The notes beneath the pieces are model-generated. The model worked only from the letters and a program-made list of their open reading frames with translations, was not told the DNA's origin and did no database searches. DNA of 64,000 nucleotides from Roseiarcus sp050013915 (lineage in GTDB: Bacteria > Pseudomonadota > Alphaproteobacteria > Rhizobiales > Beijerinckiaceae), in assembly GCA_050013915.1 (NCBI GenBank), contig JBEKEI010000002.1:1-64000 (forward strand), in the 5' to 3' direction. Of the stretch, positions 25,226-33,629 are shown piece by piece. Position numbers and translations under genes: made by a program. The first letter of the stretch is position 1. Every line of letters begins with the position of its first letter.

Positions 25226-26788
25226 ATGATGAACCGGACGAGATGGTTTGGCGCCGCGCTCGCGGCGACCGTCGCATGCGCGGCCGAATCGGCCGCCGCG
25301 GCGGATCAGGCGACGATCGCGCGCGGCGAATATCTCGCCCGCGCCGGCGATTGCACGGCGTGCCACACGGCCGAAGGCGGCCAGCCATTCGCCGGCGGCC
25401 AGGCGCTGCAGTCGCCGTTCGGTCCGATCTACGCTCCCAACATCACGCCCGACAGGGCGACCGGGATCGGCGACTGGTCGGACGACGACTTCTACCGGGC
25501 GATGCACGAGGGCGTCGGCAAGCATGGCCAGCACCTCTATCCCGCGTTCCCTTATCCCTGGTTCACCAAGGTCTCGCGCGACGACGTGCTGGCGATCAAG
25601 GCCTATCTGTTCTCGCTTCCGCCGGTGAACGCCAGGTCGCACGAGACCCGGCTGCCGTTTCCGTTCAACATCCGCGCGGGGATCGCTGGCTGGAACGCCG
25701 CCTTCGTCAATTTCGGCGAGTTCAGGCCCGATCCCGCCAAATCGGATCAGATCAATCGCGGCGCCTATCTGGCCGAAGGCCTCGGGCATTGCGGCGATTG
25801 CCACACCCCCAAGGGCCCGGCGATGGAGCCCGATACGTCCAAGGCCTATTCCGGCGGCGCGTTCGACGTCTGGTACGCGCCCAACATCACCTCCGACAAG
25901 AAGCGCGGTGTCGGCGCCTGGTCGGACGCCGACCTTGCGGCCTATCTGAAGACCGGCCTCGTGCGCGGCAAGGGCGTCGCGGTCGGGCCGATGTCGCAGA
26001 CGATCCACGACAGCCTCGCCTATCTCACCGACCAGGACATCAACGCGATCGTCGCCTATCTCAAGGACACCAGGCCGATCGCCGACTACACGCCCCGGCG
26101 CTCGGCCGATCTCTCGGGGCCGCACGCGACCGGCCAGAGCGTCTATCTCACCCATTGCGCCTATTGCCATCAGGTCGACGGCAAGGGCCTCGAGGGCAAG
26201 GTCCCTGCGCTGTCGGGCGACGGCGCGGTGCAGGCCAAGGGCCCGCAGGACGTCGTCGGGGTGATCCTCGGCGGCCGTCTCGCTGAAGGCACTTACGCGC
26301 TGATGCCGCCCGTTGGCGCCGACATGACCGACGAAGAGGTCGCGGAGGCGGCGACCTATGTTCGCAACGCATGGTCCAATGCGGCGCCGGGGGTCGTCGG
26401 CGCCGGGCTGGTCGGCCAGATCAGGGCGAGAACGACCGCGATGCTGTCGAACTCCGACAACGGCGCCGGAAACAAGGACTTGTGCCGCGCCGACGACACC
26501 CAGCCGGCGGTGAAGGCGCTCGACGATCCGCAGAACCAGATCGATCAGACCTTCACGTCGATGAAGCAGCATCCGGAATCGATCCTGCCGGCGATCGACA
26601 AGCTGATCGCCCGGGCGCGCCAGCTCGACCCCTCGGAGAAGCAGGCCGACATCGTCAACTCGCTGACCCAGGCCTATTGCCGGTTCGAGATCAAGGACGG
26701 CGCCGGCGCCCTCGATGACAAGCGCCGCCGCCTCACCCGGTTCAGCCAGCTCGTCTACTCCGAGCTCACCAGCAACGGAAACGAATGA
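25226..26788 (+). CDS. Triheme periplasmic cytochrome c (dehydrogenase-type) with extra C-terminal domain
   Basis: A 520-residue exported protein. It has a signal peptide (residues 1-27) and three CxxCH heme sites: C43-H47 (CTACH), C189-H193 (CGDCH) and C311-H315 (CAYCH). This layout matches the cytochrome subunit of membrane alcohol/gluconate dehydrogenases. Beyond residue ~400 a further ~110-residue helical segment with two cysteines (NKDLCRADDT and LTQAYCRFEIK) is not part of the usual subunit. The start at 25226 has GGAG eight bases ahead. No flavin or PQQ dehydrogenase lies adjacent; instead the stop overlaps the start of an FNT-type channel gene (ATGA). Its electron donor is therefore unknown. 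Confidence 0.9.
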   Translation: MMNRTRWFGAALAATVACAAESAAAADQATIARGEYLARAGDCTACHTAEGGQPFAGGQALQSPFGPIYAPNITPDRATGIGDWSDDDFYRAMHEGVGKHGQHLYPAFPYPWFTKVSRDDVLAIKAYLFSLPPVNARSHETRLPFPFNIRAGIAGWNAAFVNFGEFRPDPAKSDQINRGAYLAEGLGHCGDCHTPKGPAMEPDTSKAYSGGAFDVWYAPNITSDKKRGVGAWSDADLAAYLKTGLVRGKGVAVGPMSQTIHDSLAYLTDQDINAIVAYLKDTRPIADYTPRRSADLSGPHATGQSVYLTHCAYCHQVDGKGLEGKVPALSGDGAVQAKGPQDVVGVILGGRLAEGTYALMPPVGADMTDEEVAEAATYVRNAWSNAAPGVVGAGLVGQIRARTTAMLSNSDNGAGNKDLCRADDTQPAVKALDDPQNQIDQTFTSMKQHPESILPAIDKLIARARQLDPSEKQADIVNSLTQAYCRFEIKDGAGALDDKRRRLTRFSQLVYSELTSNGNE

Positions 26789-27678
26789 CTTCCGCGCCGC
26801 GCGAGGCGGAACGGCGCGACGGCGGATCGAAACGGTCGGACGGCGGATCGTCGCGCACCCCGTCGAAACTCGATCAGGCCGAGCAGGATCAGGCGGCCGA
26901 GCACTCGGCGCCGCCCGCGGTCGTGATCCACGAGATCGTCCGCCACGACGGCGAGGAGGAGCTCGAACGCGGCGCCGGAGCGATCGTCTGGTCGGGCCTC
27001 GCCGCCGGACTTTCCATGGGTTTTTCCTTTCTCGGGGTCGCGCTGATCCGCTCCGCGCTGCCCGAAACCCCGGCGCATGTCCTCATCGACGGCGCCGGCT
27101 ACGGCGTCGGCTTCGTCATCGCGGTGCTCGGACGGCAGGAGCTGTTCACCGAAAGCACGCTCACCGCCGTGCTCCCGGTGCTCGTGCGCCGCAACCTCGC
27201 GACCTTGCTCGCGCTGCTGCGGTTCTGGGGCTTCGTACTCCTCGCCAATATCGCCGGCACGCTCATCGTCGCGCGCCTGCTCGCGATCGACGGTCTGTTC
27301 GCCGATCCGGTCCGCGTCGCGCTCATCGGGCTCGCGCGTGACTCGGTGAGCGGCCCTTTCTGGCCGACGCTGGTCAAGGCGGTGCTGGCGGGCTGGCTCA
27401 TCGCGCTGATGGTCTGGCTGCTCCCGAGCGCCAAGTCCGCGCGCCTGTTCGTCATCATTCTGCTGACCTATTTCGTCGCGATCGGCCGCTTCTCGCACAT
27501 CATCGCGGGATCGGTGGAGGCGTTCTACGCGATGTTCGTCGGCGAAGCCTCGGCGCGCGATTATTTCGTCGGCTTCTTCCTGCCCACGATCGTCGGCAAC
27601 ACGATCGGCGGCGTCGCGCTGGTGGCGCTGCTGAACCACGCGCCGCTGGCGCCCGAGCTGCGCGACGAAGAGGCCTGA
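26785..27678 (+). CDS. Formate/nitrite transporter (FNT) family membrane protein
   Basis: A 297-residue protein. A ~65-residue charged cytoplasmic N-terminus (GGSKRSDGGSSRTPSKLDQA) is followed by six predicted helices of the FNT fold. Family markers are the duplicated half-repeats with ELFTESTLTAVLPVL, GFVLLANIAGTLI and the final FFLPTIVGNTIGGVALVALLNH. It resembles the YfdC subgroup more than FocA or NirC. It is translationally coupled to the cytochrome c gene, hinting that it carries a small anion linked to a respiratory step. The long N-terminus is typical of YfdC-like members. Confidence 0.85.
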   Translation: MTSAPREAERRDGGSKRSDGGSSRTPSKLDQAEQDQAAEHSAPPAVVIHEIVRHDGEEELERGAGAIVWSGLAAGLSMGFSFLGVALIRSALPETPAHVLIDGAGYGVGFVIAVLGRQELFTESTLTAVLPVLVRRNLATLLALLRFWGFVLLANIAGTLIVARLLAIDGLFADPVRVALIGLARDSVSGPFWPTLVKAVLAGWLIALMVWLLPSAKSARLFVIILLTYFVAIGRFSHIIAGSVEAFYAMFVGEASARDYFVGFFLPTIVGNTIGGVALVALLNHAPLAPELRDEEA

Positions 27679-27683
27679 GCAGA

Positions 27684-27793
27684 TTTCGATGGGCTGACCG
27701 ACGGACCGGCAATGCCGCGCCCGCTGCCGTCGAGGACTTCGGCCGCGAGCGCGTGCTCGATCCGTTGGCCGAACCGCGAATCTCCGCTGGGCG
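27684..27793 (-). repeat. Left copy of ~110-bp inverted repeat flanking TadG-like paralog 2
   Basis: This intergenic segment aligns, in reverse complement, with 30187-30300. The two share blocks such as ACGGACCGGCAAT, CTTCGGCCGCGAGCGC, CCGTTGGCCG and CGCGAATCTC, roughly 80 percent identity by eye with one short, apparently frame-preserving indel. The intervening 2.4 kb holds only the TadG-like gene. Both copies, read outward, could encode similar peptides (EHALAAE...GIAGP), so the repeat may once have been part of a coding sequence. No transposase or target duplication was seen. Confidence 0.75.
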
Positions 27794-27936
27794 CCGACGC
27801 CGGCGGCGTCCCTTCCATTAACCAAGATCACGCGACGATCGCCATGCCTGGCTGTACCCGAGCCTTTCGGCGATCGGCTAAAGGAAGCCTCAACCATTTG
27901 ATGCTTTGTTTGCCTAAAAAGCTACGGGCTCTAAAG

Positions 27937-30123
27937 ATGTTTTGGATATTTCTTCGCGGTGCGGACCCGGCGGGAATCTTCAAGAGGTTTGGGCGCGCGT
28001 CGGGCGGCAATGTCGCGGCCATTTTTGCGTTCGCCGCGGTCACGCTCATCGTCGCGGTCGGCGGTGCGGTCGACCTCGCGCGCGCGTATAGCGCGCGCCA
28101 GAAGCTCATGGAGGTGGCGACGCTCGCGTGCCAGTACGCCAACCGCCCGAGCGTCATCCAGACCGATGCGAGCGATTACAGCGGCTCGAATGGGCAGTCC
28201 GCCTACAGCACCGCGGTCACGAACTTCATCACGACGAGCCTCAAGGCGCAGAACTTCGAGTATGCGCAGACGACGAATCCGCCATTCACCTCGACCCAGA
28301 ACGGTCCGGCCAACGTCAACCTGACCGCCGACGTGCCGACGACGTTCATGCAGATCGCACAGATCCCCCAGGTGCCGATCTCCGCCTCGGTCCACTGCTT
28401 CGATGCGCCTTCAACGATTCCTCAAGTCGTCAACAGTCCGTATCTCGTCCAGGAGACGTTCGCGAATCCGCCGTCCGGCTGCGCCTACGGCAACGCGGTC
28501 TGCTGGATCAACGCCGGCGGCACGGTGGGGCCGCCCTCCACGCCTTCGTCGACGTTTCCCTCGTCCCCCAGCTTCACCGGCGCAAGTGGCATCGCATGGT
28601 ATGTCACCGGCTATTGTCTCGAAATCGACTCGCTCAAGGCCGACAACAATACGACGGACCCCGGCGCGAATCATTCGGCGGAACTCGATTGCGACGACGG
28701 CAAAAGCGGACCCACGGACGAGGGCAACTCGGCGATCACGACCAAGCTCTATCTCGAGACCGGTAATTACGAGCTGCGCTACTTCTATCGTGCCCGCGTC
28801 GACTATCCCGACTATGATCCCGCCTACATCTGCGGATCGACCTTCAGCGACGTCTCGTGGGCGAACGACACGAATTCCTCGGGGGGGCCCGTCTCCGGCG
28901 CGCTCAGGAACAACCAACTCGAGGTCTATCTCGATCAGGTCGCGGGTTCGAGCCCGCCGCTCCACACGACGATCGACGGGACGCAACAGCTGGCGGGTTC
29001 GAACCTGATCGACGTATGCGTCTACGGATACAGCTGGATCGAACGCAGCGTCAGAGTCTTTGTCTCGACGCCCGCCTATTACTGGCTGACCTTCGCGGCC
29101 GACGGTCAGAATGACAGCTTCGGCGGCCAGATCGACAATATCCGCTTCTGCCAGGGAACATGTCCTGGAACCCCGCAGGACAACTTTCCCTCGGCCTGGC
29201 TCGCCGCGAACAACGGCGGCGTCAACAAGCTGCTGTTCGAGGACACGTTCGATAGTCCGGTCTATCCCGGTACGGGTTTCAACAACGGCGGCAACATGTT
29301 CTACAGCGACGGCTCGAGCGGTTCGGCCTCAAGCGGCTGGCCGGGGCTCGCCGCGAGCGGCTGGAGAATGGGACCCACCAACAACATTCCCTACTGGAAC
29401 GTCGCCTGCCCGCAGGGACTCCAGTGCGTCGAGCTCGGCTGGAACGGCGGCAGCTTCATCAGCCGGCCGTTCCTTCTCGATCCCGGCTACTATCAGGTCA
29501 ACTACGATTATCTCTCGGAGATCACCTTCGCGTCGCTCAACAGCGTCTACTGCGGGGCGACGCCGGCCGCTGCCAACATCCCGTCTTTGCTGGCGCAGAA
29601 CGACTACGGCAACATCCACTACTTCAACGTCCAGACCGGCGCGGTGACCAATTACGCGACCAACACGGTCGGCGTGTTCATGTCGCACGCGCAGCTCGCC
29701 AGCACGCCGAACCTGACCAGCGCCTTCGGCGCGACGACGACCTACACGAATCCCGACGGGACGACCTCGACGACGGCGACGGTCCCGCCGAGCGGGATCA
29801 GCCTCACGAGCTACAACGCTTCGCAGGTCAACCCGCTGCTCGACATTTGCGGCTATGCGGCGTCGCCGCAGAAGCGCACCGCCTATATCCTGATCCAGAA
29901 GCCGGCCTATTACTGGCTGACGCTGGGGGCGCTGTCTGGCGCGGGTTACGGCGGCTTCATCGACGACGTCAGGCTGACCGCGCTCGGGAGCCCGTACATG
30001 GCGTCGCCGCCGGCGAATGCGATCACGATCCCCGTCCCGAACCCCTCGACGGGCGGCGCCGTCTCCTACACAGGCCTCGAGATCGTCGCCGACCCGCTGA
30101 CGCCGCCAGCCGCCGCGCAGTGA
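27937..30123 (+). CDS. TadG-like N-terminus fused to a duplicated beta-rich module (paralog 2)
   Basis: A 728-residue protein homologous over its whole length to that encoded at 4281-6464. The TadG-like start is ASGGNVAAIFAFAAVTL and DLARAYSARQKLMEVATLAC. Module A spans about residues 171-400 and module B about 433-680. Long stretches are nearly identical between the paralogs (YPDYDPAYICG, HTTIDGTQQLAGSNLID, NFPSAWLAANNGGVN, YMASPPANA), while the middle of module B differs most. The ATG at 27937 gives a length equal to paralog 1; an ATG at 27901 with AAGGAA 14 bases ahead is an alternative. The leader is AT-rich for the window. Probably an envelope-anchored surface protein; no pilus genes are nearby. 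Confidence 0.75.
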   Translation: MFWIFLRGADPAGIFKRFGRASGGNVAAIFAFAAVTLIVAVGGAVDLARAYSARQKLMEVATLACQYANRPSVIQTDASDYSGSNGQSAYSTAVTNFITTSLKAQNFEYAQTTNPPFTSTQNGPANVNLTADVPTTFMQIAQIPQVPISASVHCFDAPSTIPQVVNSPYLVQETFANPPSGCAYGNAVCWINAGGTVGPPSTPSSTFPSSPSFTGASGIAWYVTGYCLEIDSLKADNNTTDPGANHSAELDCDDGKSGPTDEGNSAITTKLYLETGNYELRYFYRARVDYPDYDPAYICGSTFSDVSWANDTNSSGGPVSGALRNNQLEVYLDQVAGSSPPLHTTIDGTQQLAGSNLIDVCVYGYSWIERSVRVFVSTPAYYWLTFAADGQNDSFGGQIDNIRFCQGTCPGTPQDNFPSAWLAANNGGVNKLLFEDTFDSPVYPGTGFNNGGNMFYSDGSSGSASSGWPGLAASGWRMGPTNNIPYWNVACPQGLQCVELGWNGGSFISRPFLLDPGYYQVNYDYLSEITFASLNSVYCGATPAAANIPSLLAQNDYGNIHYFNVQTGAVTNYATNTVGVFMSHAQLASTPNLTSAFGATTTYTNPDGTTSTTATVPPSGISLTSYNASQVNPLLDICGYAASPQKRTAYILIQKPAYYWLTLGALSGAGYGGFIDDVRLTALGSPYMASPPANAITIPVPNPSTGGAVSYTGLEIVADPLTPPAAAQ

Positions 30124-30186
30124 GGTCCGCACGCGATTCGCGTTCGGTCGATGTGGACGACAATTCGTCGCGGGGCGCAGTCGCCA

Positions 30187-30300
30187 CTTCCAAGCCGAGA
30201 TTCGCGTGCGGCCAACGGTTTCGAGCATGCGCTCGCGGCCGAAGACCCTGGCCGGGCGTGTGGGATTGCCGGTCCGTGGGTCAGCCAATCAGGATCTGCA
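30187..30300 (+). repeat. Right copy of ~110-bp inverted repeat flanking TadG-like paralog 2
   Basis: This is the mirror partner of the element at 27684-27793. Its reverse complement reads GGCTGACCCACGGACCGGCA, then CTTCGGCCGCGAGCGC and TGCTCGAAACCGTTGGCCG, in the same order as the left copy. It lies between the TadG-like gene stop and the stop of the CNNM/CorC gene. The copies differ by substitutions and a short indel, so they are not fresh. Either a dispersed intergenic repeat inserted twice, or the ends of an old mobile segment. Confidence 0.75.
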
Positions 30301-30310
30301 GAGCGACGCC

Positions 30311-31630
30311 TCAGTCGCGCAGGGCGGCGTCGCCCTCGTTGCTCTGTTCCTCCGCCGGCTTCGCCTTGGACGCGGCGAGCGCGGAGATGCGCAGCGCCGC
30401 AATGCGGTTGCGGTTCTTGCGCAGCACCTCGAACCGGAAACCGTGGAAGAGGAAGACCTGCCGCGGGTCGGGGATGGCGCGCGCCTCGTGAATGACGAGG
30501 CCGGCGATCGTCGTCGCCTCCTCGTCGGGCAGGTTCCAGTCCATCGCACGGTTGAGATCGCGGATCGTGACCGAGCCCTCGACGATGACCGAGCCGTCCG
30601 GCTGCGGCCGCATGCCGTGGGCGGCGACGTCGTGCTCGTCCTTGATGTCGCCGACGATCTCCTCGATGATGTCCTCGAGGGTCACCAGGCCCATGACGAC
30701 GCCGTATTCGTCGACGACCATCGCGAAATGCGTCTTCCGGCGCAAGAACGCCTGTAGCTGGTCGCGCAGCGTCGTGGTGTCGGGAATGAACCAGACGTCG
30801 AGCGCGATATCCTCGATGTCGAGTCGGCTCGAATCGCCGCCGGCGGCCGCGAGCGCGCGGAACAGGTCCTTGGCGTGCAGCACGCCTATGATGTTGTCCG
30901 GCTGGCCGCGCCACAGCGGCAGGCGCGTATGCGGCGAGGCGAGCACCTCGCGCACGAGGTCGCGCGGCGGCAGGTCGGCGTTGACCGTCCGCATCCCCGT
31001 GCGGTGCACCATCACCTCGGACACTTCGATCTCGCCGAGTTCGAGCAGCGCGCCGAACATGTCGCGCTCCGAACGCGCCACGCCGCCCTCGCGATGCAGC
31101 AGTTCGACCGCGCCGCGCAATTCCTCATGGCCCGCGGCGATCGTCTGGCGCTCGCTGACGCGCATCCCGCACAGCCACAGCAGGCCCCTCACGAAGGTCT
31201 CGATCGCGGCGACCACCGGCCAGAAGATCGTCACGAAGAACGAGACGACCGGCGCGATCGCCAGCGAGACGCGATCGGGATAGGCGATCGCCACCGTCTT
31301 GGGCAGGACTTCGGCGAAGACGACGATCAGCGCGGTCATGATCGCGGTCGCGTAGACGACGCCGCGGTCGCCCGCCAGGACCAGCAGCACGCTGGTCGCG
31401 AAGGACGAGGCGGCGATATTGACGACCTGGCCGCCCAGCAGCATCGCGCCGATCAGCCGGCCGCGCGCGGCGATGAGGCGGTTGACAAGGCCGGCCGCCG
31501 GATCGCCGTCCATCTCCAGCGCATGCATCCTGGCGCGGGAGGCTGCGGTGAGCGCGGTCTCCGCACCCGAGAAGAATGCGGACGCCAGCAGACTCGCCAA
31601 CACGATCAGAGCGTCGACGGCTAACGACAT
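30311..31630 (-). CDS. CNNM/CorC-type protein (DUF21, paired CBS, CorC/HlyC domain)
   Basis: A 439-residue membrane protein. The N-terminal DUF21 domain (about 1-195) has four hydrophobic helices and the SAFFSGAETALTAASRAR motif. A CBS pair follows (about 210-330: EVMVHRTGMRTV ... VVDEYGVVMGLVTLEDIIEEIVGDI), then the C-terminal CorC_HlyC domain (GSVIVEGSVTIRDLNRAMDW). Members of the family transport Mg2+ or related cations, the CBS pair sensing ATP-Mg. Placement just downstream of aroK/aroB is a conserved alphaproteobacterial arrangement. The older name hemolysin C is misleading. Confidence 0.93.
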   Translation of the reverse strand: MSLAVDALIVLASLLASAFFSGAETALTAASRARMHALEMDGDPAAGLVNRLIAARGRLIGAMLLGGQVVNIAASSFATSVLLVLAGDRGVVYATAIMTALIVVFAEVLPKTVAIAYPDRVSLAIAPVVSFFVTIFWPVVAAIETFVRGLLWLCGMRVSERQTIAAGHEELRGAVELLHREGGVARSERDMFGALLELGEIEVSEVMVHRTGMRTVNADLPPRDLVREVLASPHTRLPLWRGQPDNIIGVLHAKDLFRALAAAGGDSSRLDIEDIALDVWFIPDTTTLRDQLQAFLRRKTHFAMVVDEYGVVMGLVTLEDIIEEIVGDIKDEHDVAAHGMRPQPDGSVIVEGSVTIRDLNRAMDWNLPDEEATTIAGLVIHEARAIPDPRQVFLFHGFRFEVLRKNRNRIAALRISALAASKAKPAEEQSNEGDAALRD

Positions 31631-31666
31631 TGGGGGCCTCGATGTTGGGCTCGCGAACCGCGCAGT

Positions 31667-33385
31667 CTATTCCCTGAGCGCCAGTTCGTCGTCCAGAAAG
31701 CCGCGCACCCGCGCTTCGGCGACATCCTTGGCGATGAAGCTCGCGCCGATGCCGCGCGCCAGGATGAAGGTCAGGCGGCCGCGCTCGACCTTCTTGTCCT
31801 GACGCATCGCAGCCAGGATCGCCTCGGGGTCGGCTTCGAGGCCGGCGATCTCACGGATCCGGGTGGGAAGTCCGACCGCGCGCAGGTGGTTTTCGACCCG
31901 CACGGCGTCCTGGCCGGAGCAGTAGCCGAGCGCCCGGGAGAAGCGGAACGCGCAGGCCATGCCGATCGCCACCGCCTCGCCGTGAACGAGGCGAGCGCCG
32001 TCGTAGCCGGTCAGGCGCTCGAGCGCATGGCCGAACGTGTGGCCGAGATTGAGGAGGGCGCGCTCGCCCTGCTCGGTCTCGTCGGCCGCGACCACCAAGG
32101 CCTTGGCGGCGCAGCTCGTCGCCACCGCGTGAAGTCGCGCGGGGCCGCCCGCGAAGACGTCGCGCCAGCGCGACTCCAGCCACTCGAAGAAGCCGACGTC
32201 GGCGATGAGACCGTATTTCAGGGTCTCGGCATAACCGGCGCGAAATTCGCGCGCGCTCAGCGTGTCGAGCGCGCCGGTGTCGGCGAGGACCAGCGAGGGC
32301 TGGTGGAACGCGCCGACCAGGTTCTTTCCGTGGACGGAATTGATCGCGGTCTTGCCGCCGACCGACGAATCGACCTGGGCGAGCAAGGTCGTGGGGATCT
32401 GCACGAGGCGCAGCCCGCGCCGCACGCTCGCGGCGGCGAAGCCCGTGAGGTCGCCGACCACGCCGCCGCCGAGGGCGACGACGAGGTCGCGCCGCTCGAC
32501 ATGGGCGGCGAGCAGGCCGTCGCAGACCTCGGCGAAGCAAGCGTAGGACTTCGAGGATTCCCCCGGCGGGACCACGATCTGCGTGTGGCGCAGCCCGGCC
32601 TCGGCGAGGCTGCGCGCGAGCGGCCCGAGATGGAGCGCGGCGACGTTCTGGTCGGTGACGACGGCGCAATGGGCGCCAGGCGCCAGGCGCGCCAGATGGG
32701 CGCCCGCGGCGCCGATCAGCCCCTCGCCGATCAATATCTTGTAGGCGCGGGCCCCGAGCGCGACCTCGACTTCCCGGATGGCCGCGGCGGGCGGCGGCGC
32801 GGCGGCGGGGGCGCGGCGGGGAGCGGCCAGATGGGCGCCGAGCGCGGCGACGATGGTTTCGACGACCGCGTCATGCGGCCCGTCGCGCGGCTCGATCGTC
32901 AGATCGGCGAGGCCATAGATCGGCCCGCGCTCGCGCAACAGGCGGCGCAGCGTCTCCTCGGGATTGGCCGTCTGCAGCAGCGGCCGATTCGAACGCTTGC
33001 GCACGCGGCGCATCAGCACCTCGACGTCGGGCTTCAGCCAGATCGAGACGCTCGTTTCGGCGATCCGCCGACGGGTCGATTCGTGCATGAACGCGCCGCC
33101 GCCGGTCGCGAGCACTTTTTGTCCCTCGCCGAGCAGCCGCGCGACCACCTTGCGTTCGCCGTCGCGGAAATAGGGCTCGCCGAAGCGCTCGAAAATCTCG
33201 GGCACCGTCATCTGCGCGCCCGCCTCGATTTCGCTGTCGGCGTCGACGAACGGCAGGCCGAGATGCCCGGCGAGGCGGCGGCCGACCGACGTCTTGCCGG
33301 CGCCCATCATGCCGACGAGCACGATCGAGCGCCCGTCGAGAGCGGCCACCAGGGCGGCCCGGTCGGAGGGCGCCCAATCCGTCAT
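31667..33385 (-). CDS. aroKB: Fused shikimate kinase / 3-dehydroquinate synthase (AroK-AroB)
   Basis: A 572-residue bifunctional enzyme of the shikimate pathway. Residues 1-187 are shikimate kinase: P-loop GMMGAGKTS (25-33), FVDADSEIE and ATGGGAF. A Pro/Ala linker (about 188-203, APRRAPAAAPPP) leads to 3-dehydroquinate synthase (about 204-572): ALGGGVVGDLTGFAA, PTTLLAQVDSSVGGKTAIN and NLGHTFGHALE, with the zinc-binding Glu and His residues present. The two activities act at non-consecutive steps (AroB step 2, AroK step 5). Separate genes are usual, so the fusion is notable. The start at 33385 is preferred; a GTG seven codons upstream is possible. Confidence 0.94.
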   Translation of the reverse strand: MTDWAPSDRAALVAALDGRSIVLVGMMGAGKTSVGRRLAGHLGLPFVDADSEIEAGAQMTVPEIFERFGEPYFRDGERKVVARLLGEGQKVLATGGGAFMHESTRRRIAETSVSIWLKPDVEVLMRRVRKRSNRPLLQTANPEETLRRLLRERGPIYGLADLTIEPRDGPHDAVVETIVAALGAHLAAPRRAPAAAPPPAAAIREVEVALGARAYKILIGEGLIGAAGAHLARLAPGAHCAVVTDQNVAALHLGPLARSLAEAGLRHTQIVVPPGESSKSYACFAEVCDGLLAAHVERRDLVVALGGGVVGDLTGFAAASVRRGLRLVQIPTTLLAQVDSSVGGKTAINSVHGKNLVGAFHQPSLVLADTGALDTLSAREFRAGYAETLKYGLIADVGFFEWLESRWRDVFAGGPARLHAVATSCAAKALVVAADETEQGERALLNLGHTFGHALERLTGYDGARLVHGEAVAIGMACAFRFSRALGYCSGQDAVRVENHLRAVGLPTRIREIAGLEADPEAILAAMRQDKKVERGRLTFILARGIGASFIAKDVAEARVRGFLDDELALRE

Positions 33386-33629
33386 GCCGTCTTTCGCCTG
33401 CACGCTTTGCCCCGCCAAACCCACCCGCGCGGCCCCAGGGGACGCGGAATTTCGCCGTCCATACAATGTTGCGCGCGAGATTGCGACCCTCGCCGGGCTG
33501 CGCGCGCCGGTCGCCGGCGCGCCGAAAAGGCATCTTGCGCCGGACTGCGAGACTTGCAACCTTGGGGCGCCCGGGACGCGGGTCGAAGCGGGACGACGAA
33601 GCCCAGGGCGGGAAGTCGGGAGGACCGTC

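Noticed and set aside
4281..30123. The TadG-like genes as part of a Flp pilus (tad) locus
   Set aside because: No pilin, prepilin peptidase, secretin, TadA ATPase or TadB/C gene is found anywhere in the window.
27679..30310. The inverted repeats as ends of an insertion sequence
   Set aside because: No transposase frame lies between them, the copies are imperfect, and no target duplication is visible; recorded only as repeats.
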